From Rhizobium sp. ZPR4 (lineage in GTDB: Bacteria; Pseudomonadota; Alphaproteobacteria; Rhizobiales; Rhizobiaceae): a stretch of DNA of 64,000 nt. Under the pieces are notes generated by a model. That model saw only the letters and a list, made by a program, of their open reading frames with translations, searched no databases and was not told where the DNA came from. This document shows, piece by piece, positions 8,387 through 17,709 of the stretch (position 1 is the stretch's first letter; every line of letters starts with the position of its first letter). A program made the position numbers and the translations under genes. The stretch is taken from NCBI RefSeq assembly GCF_040215725.1, contig NZ_CP157967.1, positions 3,701,001 through 3,765,000 of the forward strand. The letters run 5' to 3'.

Positions 8387-9193
8387 ATGACGGGAATTAT
8401 GCAGGGTAAGCGCGGCCTCATCATGGGCGTCGCAAACAATCACTCGATTGCTTGGGGTATTTCAAAGGCGCTGGCAGCCGAGGGCGCCGAACTGGCTTTC
8501 ACATTTCAGGGCGAAGCACTCGGCAAGCGCGTCAAGCCGCTGGCAGCCGAAGTCGGCTCGGACTTCCTTCTGCCGTGCGACGTCGAGGATCTGGCTTCGG
8601 TCGATTCCGTCTTCGCGGCGATCAAGGAGCGCTGGGGCAAGCTGGACTTCATCGTCCACGCCATCGGCTTTTCCGACAAGAACGAGCTGAAGGGGCTCTA
8701 TGCCAACACCACGCGGGAGAATTTCACCCGCACCATGGTGATTTCCTGCTTCTCCTTCACCGAGATCGCCAAGCGCGCAGCCGATCTGATGACCGAGGGC
8801 GGCAGCATGCTGACGCTGACCTATAACGGCTCGACGCGCGTGATCCCGAACTACAACGTCATGGGCGTCGCCAAGGCCGCGCTCGAGGCTTCCGTCCGCT
8901 ATCTCGCTGCGGATTACGGCCCGCGCGGCATTCGCGTCAACGCGGTTTCTGCCGGCCCGATCCGCACGCTGGCCGGTGCCGGCATTTCCGATGCCCGCGC
9001 CATCCTCTCGTGGAACCAGCGCAACGCGCCGCTGCGCAAGTCCGTCACCATCGATCAGGTCGGTTCCTCCTCGCTCTATCTCCTGTCGGATCTGTCGGCC
9101 GGCGTCACGGGCGAAATCCATTTCGTCGATGCCGGCTACAACATCACCTCGATGCCGACGCTGGAGACATTGTCGAGCGCGGATACAGAGTAA
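8387..9193 (+). CDS. fabI: Enoyl-ACP reductase (NADH)
   Basis: A 268-aa short-chain dehydrogenase-type enoyl-ACP reductase, last step of each elongation cycle. Typical FabI features: GKRGLIMGVANNHSIAWGI nucleotide-binding start, and the active-site Tyr and Lys in NYNVMGVAKA. The start ATG at 8387 lies 4 bp after the fabB stop, with AAGG just upstream; a second ATG at 8399 (MQGKRG) is possible. Rhizobia often carry two fabI genes, so this may not be the only one. Cytoplasmic. Confidence 0.96.
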   Translation: MTGIMQGKRGLIMGVANNHSIAWGISKALAAEGAELAFTFQGEALGKRVKPLAAEVGSDFLLPCDVEDLASVDSVFAAIKERWGKLDFIVHAIGFSDKNELKGLYANTTRENFTRTMVISCFSFTEIAKRAADLMTEGGSMLTLTYNGSTRVIPNYNVMGVAKAALEASVRYLAADYGPRGIRVNAVSAGPIRTLAGAGISDARAILSWNQRNAPLRKSVTIDQVGSSSLYLLSDLSAGVTGEIHFVDAGYNITSMPTLETLSSADTE

Positions 9194-9212
9194 AAGCTGC
9201 TTGTCTGAATTG

Positions 9213-9238
9213 TTCTCTCGGCCCTTTGGCCGGGAGGA
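9213..9238 (+). terminator. Hairpin between fabI and the acetyltransferase gene
   Basis: CTCTCGGCC / GGCCGGGAG form a stem with a CTTT-type loop. No T run follows, so it is more likely an attenuating or mRNA-stabilising hairpin than a full terminator. Confidence 0.35.
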
Positions 9239-9272
9239 CCAAATTTCCGGATATCCTGCCAGAGGATTCCCG

Positions 9273-9851
9273 ATGACGTCCAGTGACGCCGAATCCTTCG
9301 CATCGACCGACCGTCTCATCCTCCGCCGCTTTGTGCCCGAGGATTTCGAAGCCTATCGCGCTTATCGCTCCCTGCCGGAGATCTATCGTTATCTCTACAG
9401 CGATCCTCCGTCGGAAGAGGAGATGCGGGAACGTTTTGACGCGAGTTTCAATACGCGCTTGTCTGATGATGGCGATATTCTCCGCTGCGCGGTGGTGCGG
9501 CGCGAGGATGATGCCTTGGTGGGCCAGGTCAGCTTGAAGATTGCAAACAAGGCGGCTCTGCAGGCCGAGGTCGGCTATATGTTCAATCCAGCCTTTGCGG
9601 GCAAGGGTTACGCCACCGAGGCGGCTGCCGCTATCATAACCCTTGGCTTCGAAAAATTCGGCTTTCATCGGATTTTCGCACGGCTGGATGCGAAGAATGC
9701 GGGTTCCGTCGGTGTCGTCGAACGGCTTGGCCTGCGGCGCGAGGCCCATCTCATCGAGAACGATCGCTTCAATGGCGTCTGGGGCGATGAATATGTTTAT
9801 GCCGTGCTGAGCCGCGAATGGGCCGCAAGAATGCCGGATCAGGCACGTTGA
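9273..9851 (+). CDS. GNAT acetyltransferase, RimJ/RimL type
   Basis: A 192-aa GNAT-fold N-acetyltransferase of the RimJ/RimL-like group. Motif A is visible as GYMFNPAFAGKGYATEAA (acetyl-CoA pyrophosphate loop), followed by the family-typical ARLDAKNAGSVGVVERLGLRREA. Substrate unknown; relatives modify ribosomal protein N-termini, amino groups or small molecules. The start ATG 9273 has AGAGGA 6 nt upstream; longer in-frame readings overlap fabI. It lies 79 bp after fabI on the same strand and may be read through from that operon. Confidence 0.85.
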   Translation: MTSSDAESFASTDRLILRRFVPEDFEAYRAYRSLPEIYRYLYSDPPSEEEMRERFDASFNTRLSDDGDILRCAVVRREDDALVGQVSLKIANKAALQAEVGYMFNPAFAGKGYATEAAAAIITLGFEKFGFHRIFARLDAKNAGSVGVVERLGLRREAHLIENDRFNGVWGDEYVYAVLSREWAARMPDQAR

Positions 9852-9900
9852 TCGCCACCTGATAAGGCTCAGCGAAAGATTTGTCTTGCGAGGATGGACC

Positions 9901-10542
9901 TCAAAGAGCCGCCGCCTCTGGCGCGAAGCGGAAATGTCCGGTCCGCGGGTAGGCAAACAGCGTGTCGTCCTCCTTTGCGCCAGCGCCGATATTCTGGATC
10001 ACCAGCGGACGGCCTGCAACGTCGCTCGACATGCCGGAGGAGATGATGAGGATATGCGGCAGGTTGCCCGGCAGGAGCTGCGTGACGAGATCGCCCGGCT
10101 GATATTGGCTGACATCGTCGCTTACCGGTAGCGCTGTTCCTCTGCGGCTGAAATAGGCTGCCAGATTGAGAACACGCCGATGATCGATGTTACTATCAGG
10201 CTTTTTCAGACCCCAGGCCTGTGGGTAGCCGGAGAAATGCGTGCTCATATCCAGATGGAGCAGTTTCTGCAGGTCGAGGCTAAAGGCGCTGCGATAGGCG
10301 CGGATGATGACGTCGGCGCAGACGCCACGCTCGGGCGGCACGTCGCCGCCTGGATAGGCGATGCGGACATAAGCGGGGTCATAAAGCGTCGTAACGCCGA
10401 TCTGACTGCGCGCGGCGGTGATCAATGCCGTTTGCCAGCCCGGCTTCGCCTCGGCGCTGCGTAACCCTGGAAATGCCGAGGCGAGCGCGAGAAGTCCGGA
10501 TTGAAGTACGCCCCTGCGTGTGATGCCCATCATTCGCGTCAT
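9901..10542 (-). CDS. DUF1287 secreted protein (YijF-like)
   Basis: A 213-aa exported protein. The N-terminus has a twin-arginine-like segment (ITRRGVLQSGLLALASA) ending near SAEA, so export by Tat or Sec is likely. The rest matches DUF1287: AARSQIGVTTLYDP, GVCADVIIRAYR with a conserved Cys, QPGDLVTQLLPGNLPHILI, and a C-terminal NIGAGAKEDD stretch. The Cys/His pattern resembles papain-like NlpC/P60 enzymes, so a cell-wall amidase role is possible but unproved. It stands alone, downstream of the convergent acetyltransferase gene. Confidence 0.82.
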   Translation of the reverse strand: MTRMMGITRRGVLQSGLLALASAFPGLRSAEAKPGWQTALITAARSQIGVTTLYDPAYVRIAYPGGDVPPERGVCADVIIRAYRSAFSLDLQKLLHLDMSTHFSGYPQAWGLKKPDSNIDHRRVLNLAAYFSRRGTALPVSDDVSQYQPGDLVTQLLPGNLPHILIISSGMSSDVAGRPLVIQNIGAGAKEDDTLFAYPRTGHFRFAPEAAAL

Positions 10543-10631
10543 GATCCCCCCAAGGCTTCGAATATGCGTGAAGCGAAAGGGAGGATATGACGGTGGCGTA
10601 ATTGAGGTCGGAGCCTTTGCGACTCCCGGTC

Positions 10632-11648
10632 TTATTTCTTGGCCCAGAGCACCTTGTAGCGGGCATTGCGGCAGGTCTCGCCGAACTCCTTGAAGTTTTC
10701 CGAAAGCACCGGCTCGTAGGGGAGGCCGCGATTGGCGACCAGCATCAGGCGCCCGCCGCCGCGCAGCGCCGAAGCGGCGGTCTTGATCATCGCCTGGCCG
10801 AGCGAAGGTTCGGCGGCATGGCCCTCGTGGAAGGGCGGGTTCATGATGATCAGGTCGTACTTGTCCTTGACCGGCTCGCTCGCCAGATCGTGCCAGAAGA
10901 AGCGCTGGGCGACTTTCGGGCAGTTTGCCAGGAGATTGGCGCGTGCGGCCTCCAGAGCGCCGTAATGGGCCTCGTAGAGGTCGATACGCTCGATCCTCGG
11001 CGACTTCGTTGCGAGCTCGACGGAGAGGTAGCCCCAGCCGGCGCCGAAATCGGCGGCGTCGCCGGCAAAATCGGTCGGCAGGCGCGAGGCGAGCAGTTCC
11101 GAGCCGGCATCGATCCGGTCGTGAGAGAACATGCCGGGCGCCGTGGTGAAGCGGCCCTCGACCTCAGTCGCCGGCTTTGCAAGCTGGGCCGTCAACGGCT
11201 TGATGTCGGCAGGACGTCCAAACCAGAAGGCAACGCCGTGATACTTCGGCATATGCTCGACTGTAAGGCCAAAGCCTTCGATGCGCTTGCGCAGCGGCTG
11301 GATGCCGTCTTCCTTGCCGCCTGCAACGACGATGAGGCCGCCTTCCTTAACGCGTGCCAGGGCTTCGGCGATATGACCTTCATTCTCGCCCTTGTGCTTG
11401 CCGCAAAGCACCAGCGCGCCGTCATAGCCTTCGCCTTCGATTTCCGGCGTCACATTGATGCGCTGCGCCTGCAGCTGGCGATAGAAGGGACGGAAGCCCT
11501 GAACCGCGGAAAGCTCGGCGGCAAACCCCTCCGGCAGCGCAAAGCCCGCCTCGGCGCCGAGAAACAGGATTCGCTGCCCCTCGCCAGGCGCCTCGACGGT
11601 GCCGGAGGCAAAGGGGTGGAACAGGGTCTTCAGGGCATCGCGGCTCAT
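10632..11648 (-). CDS. RsmC-like class I SAM methyltransferase (probable 16S rRNA m2G)
   Basis: A 338-aa protein with the two-part RsmC/RlmG architecture: a degenerate N-terminal methyltransferase-like half, then a catalytic C-terminal half. The SAM-binding loop is DFGAGWGYLS near residue 200, and the target-base motif is NPPFHEG near residue 270. RsmC methylates G1207 of 16S rRNA in E. coli; this is the likely role but the exact base cannot be read from sequence. It lies downstream of pnp on the same strand, past the pnp terminator. Confidence 0.85.
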   Translation of the reverse strand: MSRDALKTLFHPFASGTVEAPGEGQRILFLGAEAGFALPEGFAAELSAVQGFRPFYRQLQAQRINVTPEIEGEGYDGALVLCGKHKGENEGHIAEALARVKEGGLIVVAGGKEDGIQPLRKRIEGFGLTVEHMPKYHGVAFWFGRPADIKPLTAQLAKPATEVEGRFTTAPGMFSHDRIDAGSELLASRLPTDFAGDAADFGAGWGYLSVELATKSPRIERIDLYEAHYGALEAARANLLANCPKVAQRFFWHDLASEPVKDKYDLIIMNPPFHEGHAAEPSLGQAMIKTAASALRGGGRLMLVANRGLPYEPVLSENFKEFGETCRNARYKVLWAKK

Positions 11649-11711
11649 GGGCGTGGTCTCGTGGCAAACTAACGGGCTTCGGCCGTCGGATGAAGCCGAC
11701 GACGATCATAT

Positions 11712-11740
11712 AAAAAGGGCGCGGAAAAATCCCGCGCCCC
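11712..11740 (-). terminator. Rho-independent terminator of pnp
   Basis: On the minus strand GGGCGCGGGA / TCCGCGCCC form a 9-10 bp GC stem around a T-rich loop, followed by TTTTTAT. It lies 22 bp past the pnp stop codon. Confidence 0.85.
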
Positions 11741-11762
11741 GGAACTTGGATGAAGGCGCAGC

Positions 11763-13901
11763 TTACTCGGCTGCGTCGTCCTTCTTCTTGTCGGCGGCGA
11801 TTTCCTGGCCGGTGGCCTGGTCGACGACCTTCATGGACAGGCGAACCTTGCCGCGTTCGTCGAAGCCGAGCAGCTTGACCCAGACCTTGTCGCCTTCCTT
11901 GACGACGTCCTGGGTCTTCGCCACGCGCTCGGAGGCGAGCTGCGAGATGTGGACGAGGCCGTCACGGGCGCCGAAGAAGTTGACGAAGGCGCCGAAGTCG
12001 GCGGTCTTGACAACGGTGCCTTCGTAGATCTGGCCGACTTCCGGCTCGGCGACGATCGAGTGGATCCACTTGCGGGCCGCTTCGATTTCCTTGCCGGAGG
12101 AGGATGCGATCTTGACGGTGCCGTCGTCCTCGATGTTGATCTTGGCGCCGGTCTTTTCGACGATTTCGCGGATGACCTTGCCGCCGGAGCCGATGACTTC
12201 GCGGATCTTGTCGACCGGAATGTTCATGACTTCGATGCGCGGTGCGAATTCGCCGAGCTGGCCACGGCTTTCGGTGATTGCCTTGGACATTTCGCCGAGG
12301 ATGTGGGCGCGGCCGCCCTGTGCCTGGCCGAGCGCGACCTTCATGATCTCTTCGGTGATACCGGCGATCTTGATGTCCATCTGCAGCGAGGTGATACCGT
12401 CAGCGGTGCCGGCGACCTTGAAGTCCATGTCGCCGAGGTGGTCTTCGTCACCGAGAATGTCGGAGAGAACGGCGAAACGCTCGCCTTCCAGGATCAGACC
12501 CATGGCGATGCCGGCAACCGGCTTGGCCAGCGGAACGCCGGCGTCCATCAGAGCGAGCGAGGTGCCGCAAACCGTTGCCATCGAAGACGAGCCGTTGGAC
12601 TCGGTGATCTCGGAAACGACGCGCAGCGTGTAGGGGAACTGTTCCGCCGTCGGCAGCATCGGGCGGATAGCGCGCCATGCGAGCTTGCCGTGACCGATTT
12701 CGCGACGACCCGGGGAACCCATGCGGCCGGTTTCGCCAACCGAGTAGGGAGGGAAGTTGTAATGGAGCAGGAAGCGCTCCTTGTACATGCCCGTCAGGCT
12801 GTCGACATACTGTTCGTCTTCGCCGGTGCCGAGCGTGGCGACGACGATTGCCTGCGTTTCACCGCGGGTAAACAGCGCCGAACCATGCGTGCGCGGCAGA
12901 AGGCCGACTTCCGAAACGATCGGGCGAACGGTCGACAGGTCGCGGCCGTCGATGCGGCTGGACGTGTCGAGGATGTTCCAGCGAACGATCTTGGCCTGCA
13001 GATGCTTGAAGATGGCGCCGACTTCTTCGGCCGTGTACTTGGCTTCGCCTTCCTCGGGCAGGAAGTGTGCCTTCACCTTCGCCTTGACGGCGTCGACGGC
13101 AGCGTAGCGATCGGCCTTCTGGGTGATCTTGTAGGCATCGCGCAGTTCGGCTTCGGCAAGGCCGAGCATTTCCTTCTCGAGCTCGGAATAGTCTTCCGGC
13201 TGGAAATCGCGGGGCTCCTTGGCGGCCACTTCGGCGAGCTTGATGATCGCGTCGATGACAGGCTGGAAGCCGCGATGACCGAACATGACGGCGCCGAGCA
13301 TGACGTCTTCAGGCAGTTCCTTGGCTTCGGATTCAACCATCAGAACGGCGTCCTGCGTGCCGGCGACGACGAGGTCGAGGCTCGATTCGTCCATCTCGTC
13401 GAGATGCGGGTTCAGCACGTACTCGCCGTTGATGTAGCCGACGCGAGCGCCGCCGACCGGGCCCATGAAGGGAACGCCGGAGAGTGTGAGCGCTGCGGAA
13501 GTGGCAACCATCGACAGAATGTCAGGGTTGTTTTCAAGGTCATGCTGGATGACGGTAACGACGACCTGCGTGTCGTTCTTGTAGCCTTCCGGGAAAAGCG
13601 GGCGGATCGGGCGGTCGATCAGGCGGGAAACGAGCGTTTCGTTTTCGCTCGGACGGCCCTCGCGCTTGAAGTAGCCGCCGGGGATCTTGCCGGCTGCGTA
13701 GGTCTTTTCCTGGTAGTTGACGGTGAGCGGGAAGAAGTCCTGGCCCGGCTTCGGCGCCTTGGCGGAAACGACGGTCGCAAGCACCACGGTCTCGCCGTAG
13801 GTGGCGACAACGGCGCCGTCGGCCTGGCGGGCGATCTTGCCGGTTTCCAGCTTCAGCGGGCGGCCTGCCCACTCGATTTCGACGGTATGGATATCGAACA
13901 T
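11763..13901 (-). CDS. pnp: Polyribonucleotide nucleotidyltransferase (PNPase)
   Basis: A 712-aa phosphorolytic 3'-5' exoribonuclease of the degradosome. Two RNase PH domains (about 1-220 and 310-550), a helical linker, then KH (about 555-615; [12 protein letters not shown]) and S1 (about 620-690; [15 protein letters not shown]) domains. The start is placed at [11 protein letters not shown] (13901), which matches usual PNPase starts and length; the frame stays open to 14069 but the extra 56 residues look like leader. Encoded downstream of rpsO with a hairpin between, as in E. coli, where PNPase controls its own mRNA. Confidence 0.97.
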   Translation of the reverse strand: MFDIHTVEIEWAGRPLKLETGKIARQADGAVVATYGETVVLATVVSAKAPKPGQDFFPLTVNYQEKTYAAGKIPGGYFKREGRPSENETLVSRLIDRPIRPLFPEGYKNDTQVVVTVIQHDLENNPDILSMVATSAALTLSGVPFMGPVGGARVGYINGEYVLNPHLDEMDESSLDLVVAGTQDAVLMVESEAKELPEDVMLGAVMFGHRGFQPVIDAIIKLAEVAAKEPRDFQPEDYSELEKEMLGLAEAELRDAYKITQKADRYAAVDAVKAKVKAHFLPEEGEAKYTAEEVGAIFKHLQAKIVRWNILDTSSRIDGRDLSTVRPIVSEVGLLPRTHGSALFTRGETQAIVVATLGTGEDEQYVDSLTGMYKERFLLHYNFPPYSVGETGRMGSPGRREIGHGKLAWRAIRPMLPTAEQFPYTLRVVSEITESNGSSSMATVCGTSLALMDAGVPLAKPVAGIAMGLILEGERFAVLSDILGDEDHLGDMDFKVAGTADGITSLQMDIKIAGITEEIMKVALGQAQGGRAHILGEMSKAITESRGQLGEFAPRIEVMNIPVDKIREVIGSGGKVIREIVEKTGAKINIEDDGTVKIASSSGKEIEAARKWIHSIVAEPEVGQIYEGTVVKTADFGAFVNFFGARDGLVHISQLASERVAKTQDVVKEGDKVWVKLLGFDERGKVRLSMKVVDQATGQEIAADKKKDDAAE

Positions 13902-14226
13902 ATCTTGTCCTTGCATTATGCGGGAAAAGGCGCCGTCGCCGACGAATTCGGCAGGGCACATCTTCGACCGCACGAAATGTGACGCATCACGGGCAAGACA
14001 ACGAGAGGCTTTCGAAATCAGGCCGAAGCACGAAGCTTCGGCTGAAAGCATCCGGCAATCCTGCCCCATGACAGGTCAACGGTTGTTGTTGGCAGCACCG
14101 GCCCATCCGGCCTGCCGATGGTTTCGCATCGCACCGACACAAGGCGCGAGGGAAACTGGTCTCAGAATTTCGTACTCTTCATAAGCATCCGGCGGACGTT
14201 CAGGTGAACGCCCGCCGGAAATTCCG
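13902..14226 (-). other. rpsO-pnp intergenic region with hairpin
   Basis: This 325-bp gap holds no supported gene. A long stem at 14187-14218 (CCGGCGG...CCGCCGG, with inner GTTCA/TGAAC pairing) follows rpsO on the minus strand without a strong T run. In E. coli the same gap carries the rpsO attenuator and an RNase III site that controls pnp; a similar role is inferred. Confidence 0.45.
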
Positions 14227-14496
14227 TTAGCGGCGGATACCGAGGCTGGTGATCAGCTTGGTATAACGGCCTTCGTCCTTCTTCTTGAGGTAGTCAAGAA
14301 GCGAGCGCCGGCTGGAAACCATCGTCAGAAGGCCACGACGGGAGTGGTTGTCCTTCTTGTGGTCCTTGAAGTGTTCCGTGAGGTTGTTGATGCGCTCGGT
14401 CAGGATCGCAACTTGGACTTCCGGAGAACCGGTGTCGCCTTCAGCGGTAGCGTATTCCTTGATCAGCGCAGCCTTGCGCTCAGCAGTGATCGACAT
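14227..14496 (-). CDS. rpsO: 30S ribosomal protein S15
   Basis: An 89-aa primary 16S rRNA-binding protein of the small-subunit platform. The sequence is canonical: [32 protein letters not shown] and [13 protein letters not shown]. Start ATG 14496 with AAAGGA upstream. It is followed by pnp on the same strand. An exact 16-bp palindrome lies in the leader at 14572-14587. In many bacteria S15 represses its own translation through a leader structure; the structure here is not proved. Confidence 0.98.
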   Translation of the reverse strand: MSITAERKAALIKEYATAEGDTGSPEVQVAILTERINNLTEHFKDHKKDNHSRRGLLTMVSSRRSLLDYLKKKDEGRYTKLITSLGIRR

Positions 14497-14571
14497 CGGA
14501 TGGTCCTTTCTATGAGAGGAGATTGAAGTCGCCAAACGCCGGGATGTCGTCCAGCATTGGCCGCGAATGCA

Positions 14572-14587
14572 ATCAGGCATGCCTGAT
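14572..14587. promoter_or_regulatory. Perfect 16-bp palindrome upstream of rpsO
   Basis: ATCAGGCATGCCTGAT is self-complementary over all 16 bases and lies 76 bp before the rpsO start codon. It could be an operator for a dimeric regulator or part of a leader RNA structure. Confidence 0.4.
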
Positions 14588-14648
14588 GCTGGCGCTGCCT
14601 ATAAACCAAATGAGCGGCAATGGAAAGAGGGTTGTCCCCGAGGCGGTT

Positions 14649-15500
14649 TCAGCGCCCCGCCATGGCATCCCGGATCATGGCATCGTAGCCCTCTGGATGC
14701 TGCAGCATGGCGAAATGGCTGGCGTCCTTCAGGATGACGAGCTTGGCTCCCGGAATCTCCTTCGCCATCATCTGCGTATGGTCGAGCTTGACCGCCTCGT
14801 CATGATCGCCGATGGCAAGCGTGACCGGCACTGTGATCTTTCCAAGGTCGGCTGCAGTCCATGCCGGCTGCGTCGCCCACATCTGCGAAATCTGGTTGAC
14901 GAAGGCATCATACTCGTTCGGCGTCGGCGACAGCTTCTTGTAGTACTCGCCGGCGACGTTGATGTAGTCGTTGAAGGTCTTGTTGCTCATGACATCCGGT
15001 TTGACACCGTCGGTCGTGACATTGGCGGCTTGCGCGATCACGCGCGTCAGCTTTTCGGGATGTTTCATCGCCATGTCGATGCCGATGATGCCGCCATCCG
15101 ACCAACCGACCAGCGTCACCCTGCCGATCTTCAGATAGTCGAGCAGCGCGACGTAATCCGAAGTCATCAGATCGTAGCCGAAGGGCTGCTGGCTGCGCGT
15201 CGAGCGGCCATGCCCGCGGCTGTCGGCAACGATAACGAGGTGATCCCTGGCGAAATCGGCAACCTGAGCGCCCCAGACATCGGCATTCCCCAGTCCGCCA
15301 TGGATGAAGAGGATGGGGTCACCCTGACCATATTCGGCGTAATACATCTTGATGTCATTAACATCGGCCATGCCGCTCGTCTTCGGCTGTGGCATGGGCG
15401 GGAAGGGCGGCAGCCCGGCCCAGCGTTCGGCGGAATGCGCGCTTGCGACTGTGAGGAACAACGAAAGGAATGTCAGTATGCTGATGGTAGCGCTGCGCAT
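14649..15500 (-). CDS. Exported alpha/beta hydrolase
   Basis: A 283-aa protein with a Sec signal peptide (start MRSATISILTFLSLFL, cleavage near SAHSA). An alpha/beta-hydrolase domain follows: oxyanion-region HGGLGNADVW, nucleophile elbow GWSDGG (Ser), acid in the AIGDHDEAV segment, and His in DASHFAML. Substrate unknown. The start is placed at the internal ATG 15500, just ahead of the signal peptide; 22 extra upstream codons are open but would displace it. It sits between truB and rpsO, where most relatives have no gene, so it is probably an insertion into the cluster. Confidence 0.83.
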   Translation of the reverse strand: MRSATISILTFLSLFLTVASAHSAERWAGLPPFPPMPQPKTSGMADVNDIKMYYAEYGQGDPILFIHGGLGNADVWGAQVADFARDHLVIVADSRGHGRSTRSQQPFGYDLMTSDYVALLDYLKIGRVTLVGWSDGGIIGIDMAMKHPEKLTRVIAQAANVTTDGVKPDVMSNKTFNDYINVAGEYYKKLSPTPNEYDAFVNQISQMWATQPAWTAADLGKITVPVTLAIGDHDEAVKLDHTQMMAKEIPGAKLVILKDASHFAMLQHPEGYDAMIRDAMAGR

Positions 15501-15593
15501 ATTCTCCCCCTTGAACGGGCCGTCATGGCCCGTCGGAGAGCATATCGCATCGCCATTGCCTCGCAATAGCTGCCATTTCCGGTTGATCGAGGA

Positions 15594-16526
15594 TCAGCCG
15601 AACACGCGCTTGGGGCGGAATTCGCCCTGGCCGATCTCGCCGATGGCGATCAGCTTGCCGCGTGCCGTGGCGTAGGCCTCGGTTTCGGCAACCGGCGCAT
15701 CGCGGCCGCGCACGAGAATGGGATTACCCATCTTCAGGCGGTGCGCCTGGTCATCGCTGATGACGAGATGCGGCAGCGAAGACAGGGCTTCCGCCGTGTC
15801 GATCAGCAGCGCGTCGAGGGCGGCAAGCCGTTCGTCGGCATCTTCGATCTCTTCGAGTGCCACAAGATCGGCAAGCGGCACCATCGCCTCTTCGGCGAAG
15901 GGTGCAACGAAGCTGCGGCGCAGGCCGGAAATATGGCCGTAGCAGCCGAGATCGCGGCCGAAATCGCGGGCAAGGGCGCGCACATAGGTGCCTTTGCCGC
16001 ACTCGACTTCGAAATGCGCCGTATTGGCATCCGGGCAGGCCAGCAGCGTCAGGCGGAAAATCTCGACTTCGCGCGAGGGGATCTCGACCGTCTCGCCTTC
16101 GCGGGCCAGATCGTAGGCGCGCTCGCCAGCAATCTTGATGGCCGAGAACTGCGGCGGGATCTGGTTGATGACGCCGGTATAGTTCGGCAGCAGCGCGCGA
16201 ATATCTTCTTCGCTCGGACGCCTGTCGGACGTGGCGGTCACTTCGCCTTCGAGGTCGTCGGAAGCGCGTTCCTCGCCCCAGGTCACGGTGAATTCATAGA
16301 TCTTGCGACCGTCCATGACGTAGGGAACCGTCTTGGTGGCGTCGCCGAGCGCGATCGGCAGCATGCCGGAGGCGAGCGGATCGAGCGTGCCGGCATGGCC
16401 GGCCTTCTGGGCCTTGAACAGCCACTTGATCTTGGAAACGGCCTCGGTCGAGCCGAAATCGATCGGCTTGTCGAGGATGAGCCAGCCCGAAATCGGGCGG
16501 CCCTTGGGCTTGCGTGGCTTGGACAT
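15594..16526 (-). CDS. truB: tRNA pseudouridine-55 synthase
   Basis: A 310-aa enzyme that converts U55 of the tRNA T loop to pseudouridine. The catalytic Asp is in [15 protein letters not shown] near residue 45, with [13 protein letters not shown] before it, and conserved [14 protein letters not shown] near residue 180. The C-terminal extension looks like the usual PUA-like tail. Start ATG 16526, 12 bp downstream of the rbfA stop, so they are cotranscribed. Cytoplasmic. Confidence 0.96.
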   Translation of the reverse strand: MSKPRKPKGRPISGWLILDKPIDFGSTEAVSKIKWLFKAQKAGHAGTLDPLASGMLPIALGDATKTVPYVMDGRKIYEFTVTWGEERASDDLEGEVTATSDRRPSEEDIRALLPNYTGVINQIPPQFSAIKIAGERAYDLAREGETVEIPSREVEIFRLTLLACPDANTAHFEVECGKGTYVRALARDFGRDLGCYGHISGLRRSFVAPFAEEAMVPLADLVALEEIEDADERLAALDALLIDTAEALSSLPHLVISDDQAHRLKMGNPILVRGRDAPVAETEAYATARGKLIAIGEIGQGEFRPKRVFG

Positions 16527-16538
16527 TGTCTGTCTCTG

Positions 16539-16946
16539 TTATTGATCTTGGTCGTTATCGTCTTCGAGGTCGCGGCTGACCTCGGGCGAGCGCAGCAGCG
16601 CATCGATCTTCTTGTAATTGTCGAAGCTCGTATCGTCGCGGAAGCGGACTTCCGGCATGTACTTCATCTGGCGAAGCTGCGGGCCGAGGCGGCCGCGGAT
16701 ATATTTCGCATGGCGGTTCAACGCCTCGATGACGGCGTTGTGGTCGGAAACGCCGAGCGGGGTCACGAAGGCGGTGGCGATCTTCAGGTCGGGCGACATG
16801 CGCACCTCGGAAATGGAGATCACGGTGCGCTCGATCAGGTCGTCGCGCACTTCGCCGCGCTGCAGAACCTGCGTGATCGCTGAGCGCACCTGCTCGCCGA
16901 CGCGAAGCATGCGCTGCGAGGGCGCGGAAGAGGTTGGTTTGGTCAT
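16539..16946 (-). CDS. rbfA: Ribosome-binding factor A
   Basis: A 135-aa 30S assembly factor with a single KH-like domain (about 10-120): [19 protein letters not shown] at the start and [21 protein letters not shown] in the middle. It acts late in 16S rRNA 5'-end maturation. Encoded directly upstream of truB (12 bp). It is separated from infB by a terminator and a YcxB-like gene, unlike the uninterrupted infB-rbfA order in E. coli. Confidence 0.95.
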   Translation of the reverse strand: MTKPTSSAPSQRMLRVGEQVRSAITQVLQRGEVRDDLIERTVISISEVRMSPDLKIATAFVTPLGVSDHNAVIEALNRHAKYIRGRLGPQLRQMKYMPEVRFRDDTSFDNYKKIDALLRSPEVSRDLEDDNDQDQ

Positions 16947-17014
16947 GGTTGTTCCGTTAGCAGCGTCCCTTGGACGCGATAAAGCGGGTCAAATGACTCG
17001 ATCCGGCGCAAAGG

Positions 17015-17623
17015 TCAAGGCTGCACAGGCTTTGCAGCCCGCCAGAGGCCGAGAATCCTTGCGAAAGCGGCCTGTTGCTCGGCCTCGGAGGCGAAAGCGG
17101 ATATGGGGATATAGGTTGCGAAGGACTCGAGATCGAATTCGATCCGTTTGTCGCGAAGGCCGATATCGACGATCTCGCTCCAGGCGAGCCACATCGATGT
17201 GTGCTCTGTGTTCCAGGTGGCGCCATTGGGCGTAATTGTCACCGTGATCGTGATATCGGGCCGTATACGGGCTTGCATCGCCGCCAGGCGCCGCCGCACC
17301 TGCCAACTCGAGTAGGTCAAAACCAGTGCGTAGAGGATCAGCGTCGGTATGAGCCAAATGATCGCCATGTCGCCCTTATTGATCGACGGCGACAGTCCGA
17401 AAATTGGAATGAATATGTATTCGCGCAGGAAATGGAAGACGACGGGCAGGGCTGCACCGATAGCGATCGCCCACAGTACGAACCATCCCGCGTCGTTTTG
17501 GGCTTTCTGCGGGCTGCGGCCCGCCGCGCGCCTGCCCGCCCGCAGCATCACCGCGACGTGCTCGTCCGGCTGGCGAATGAAGGAGACGGTGATTGAATGT
17601 TCGTCCTCAGATACAGGCGTCAT
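17015..17623 (-). CDS. YcxB-like membrane protein
   Basis: A 202-aa protein with two adjacent membrane segments (about residues 46-66 and 86-106) and a C-terminal YcxB-like soluble domain (TPNGATWNTEHTSMWLAWSEI, then IPISAFASEAEQQ). Function unknown. The start is ATG at 17623; a longer reading to 17938 overlaps infB and crosses the infB terminator, so it was rejected. It is inserted between the infB terminator and rbfA and may have its own promoter. Confidence 0.75.
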   Translation of the reverse strand: MTPVSEDEHSITVSFIRQPDEHVAVMLRAGRRAAGRSPQKAQNDAGWFVLWAIAIGAALPVVFHFLREYIFIPIFGLSPSINKGDMAIIWLIPTLILYALVLTYSSWQVRRRLAAMQARIRPDITITVTITPNGATWNTEHTSMWLAWSEIVDIGLRDKRIEFDLESFATYIPISAFASEAEQQAAFARILGLWRAAKPVQP

Positions 17624-17655
17624 ACCGTTTGCGCATCCCGTTCGTAGCATCCAAC

Positions 17656-17686
17656 AAAAAACCGCCGGTCTTGGCCGGCGGTTTTG
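17656..17686 (-). terminator. Rho-independent terminator of infB
   Basis: A perfect 8-bp GC stem (CCGCCGGC/GCCGGCGG type) is flanked by A and T runs on both sides. On the minus strand it ends in GGTTTTTTG. It lies 23 bp after the infB stop and ends the rimP-nusA-ylxR-infB transcript. Confidence 0.88.
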
Positions 17687-17709
17687 TATCTCGTAAATCG
17701 AAGGATCGC

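Noticed and set aside
11949..13982. 677-aa plus-strand ORF opposite pnp
   Set aside because: Antisense shadow of pnp; Asp/Gly/Val-rich composition with no domain logic, while the minus strand encodes complete PNPase.
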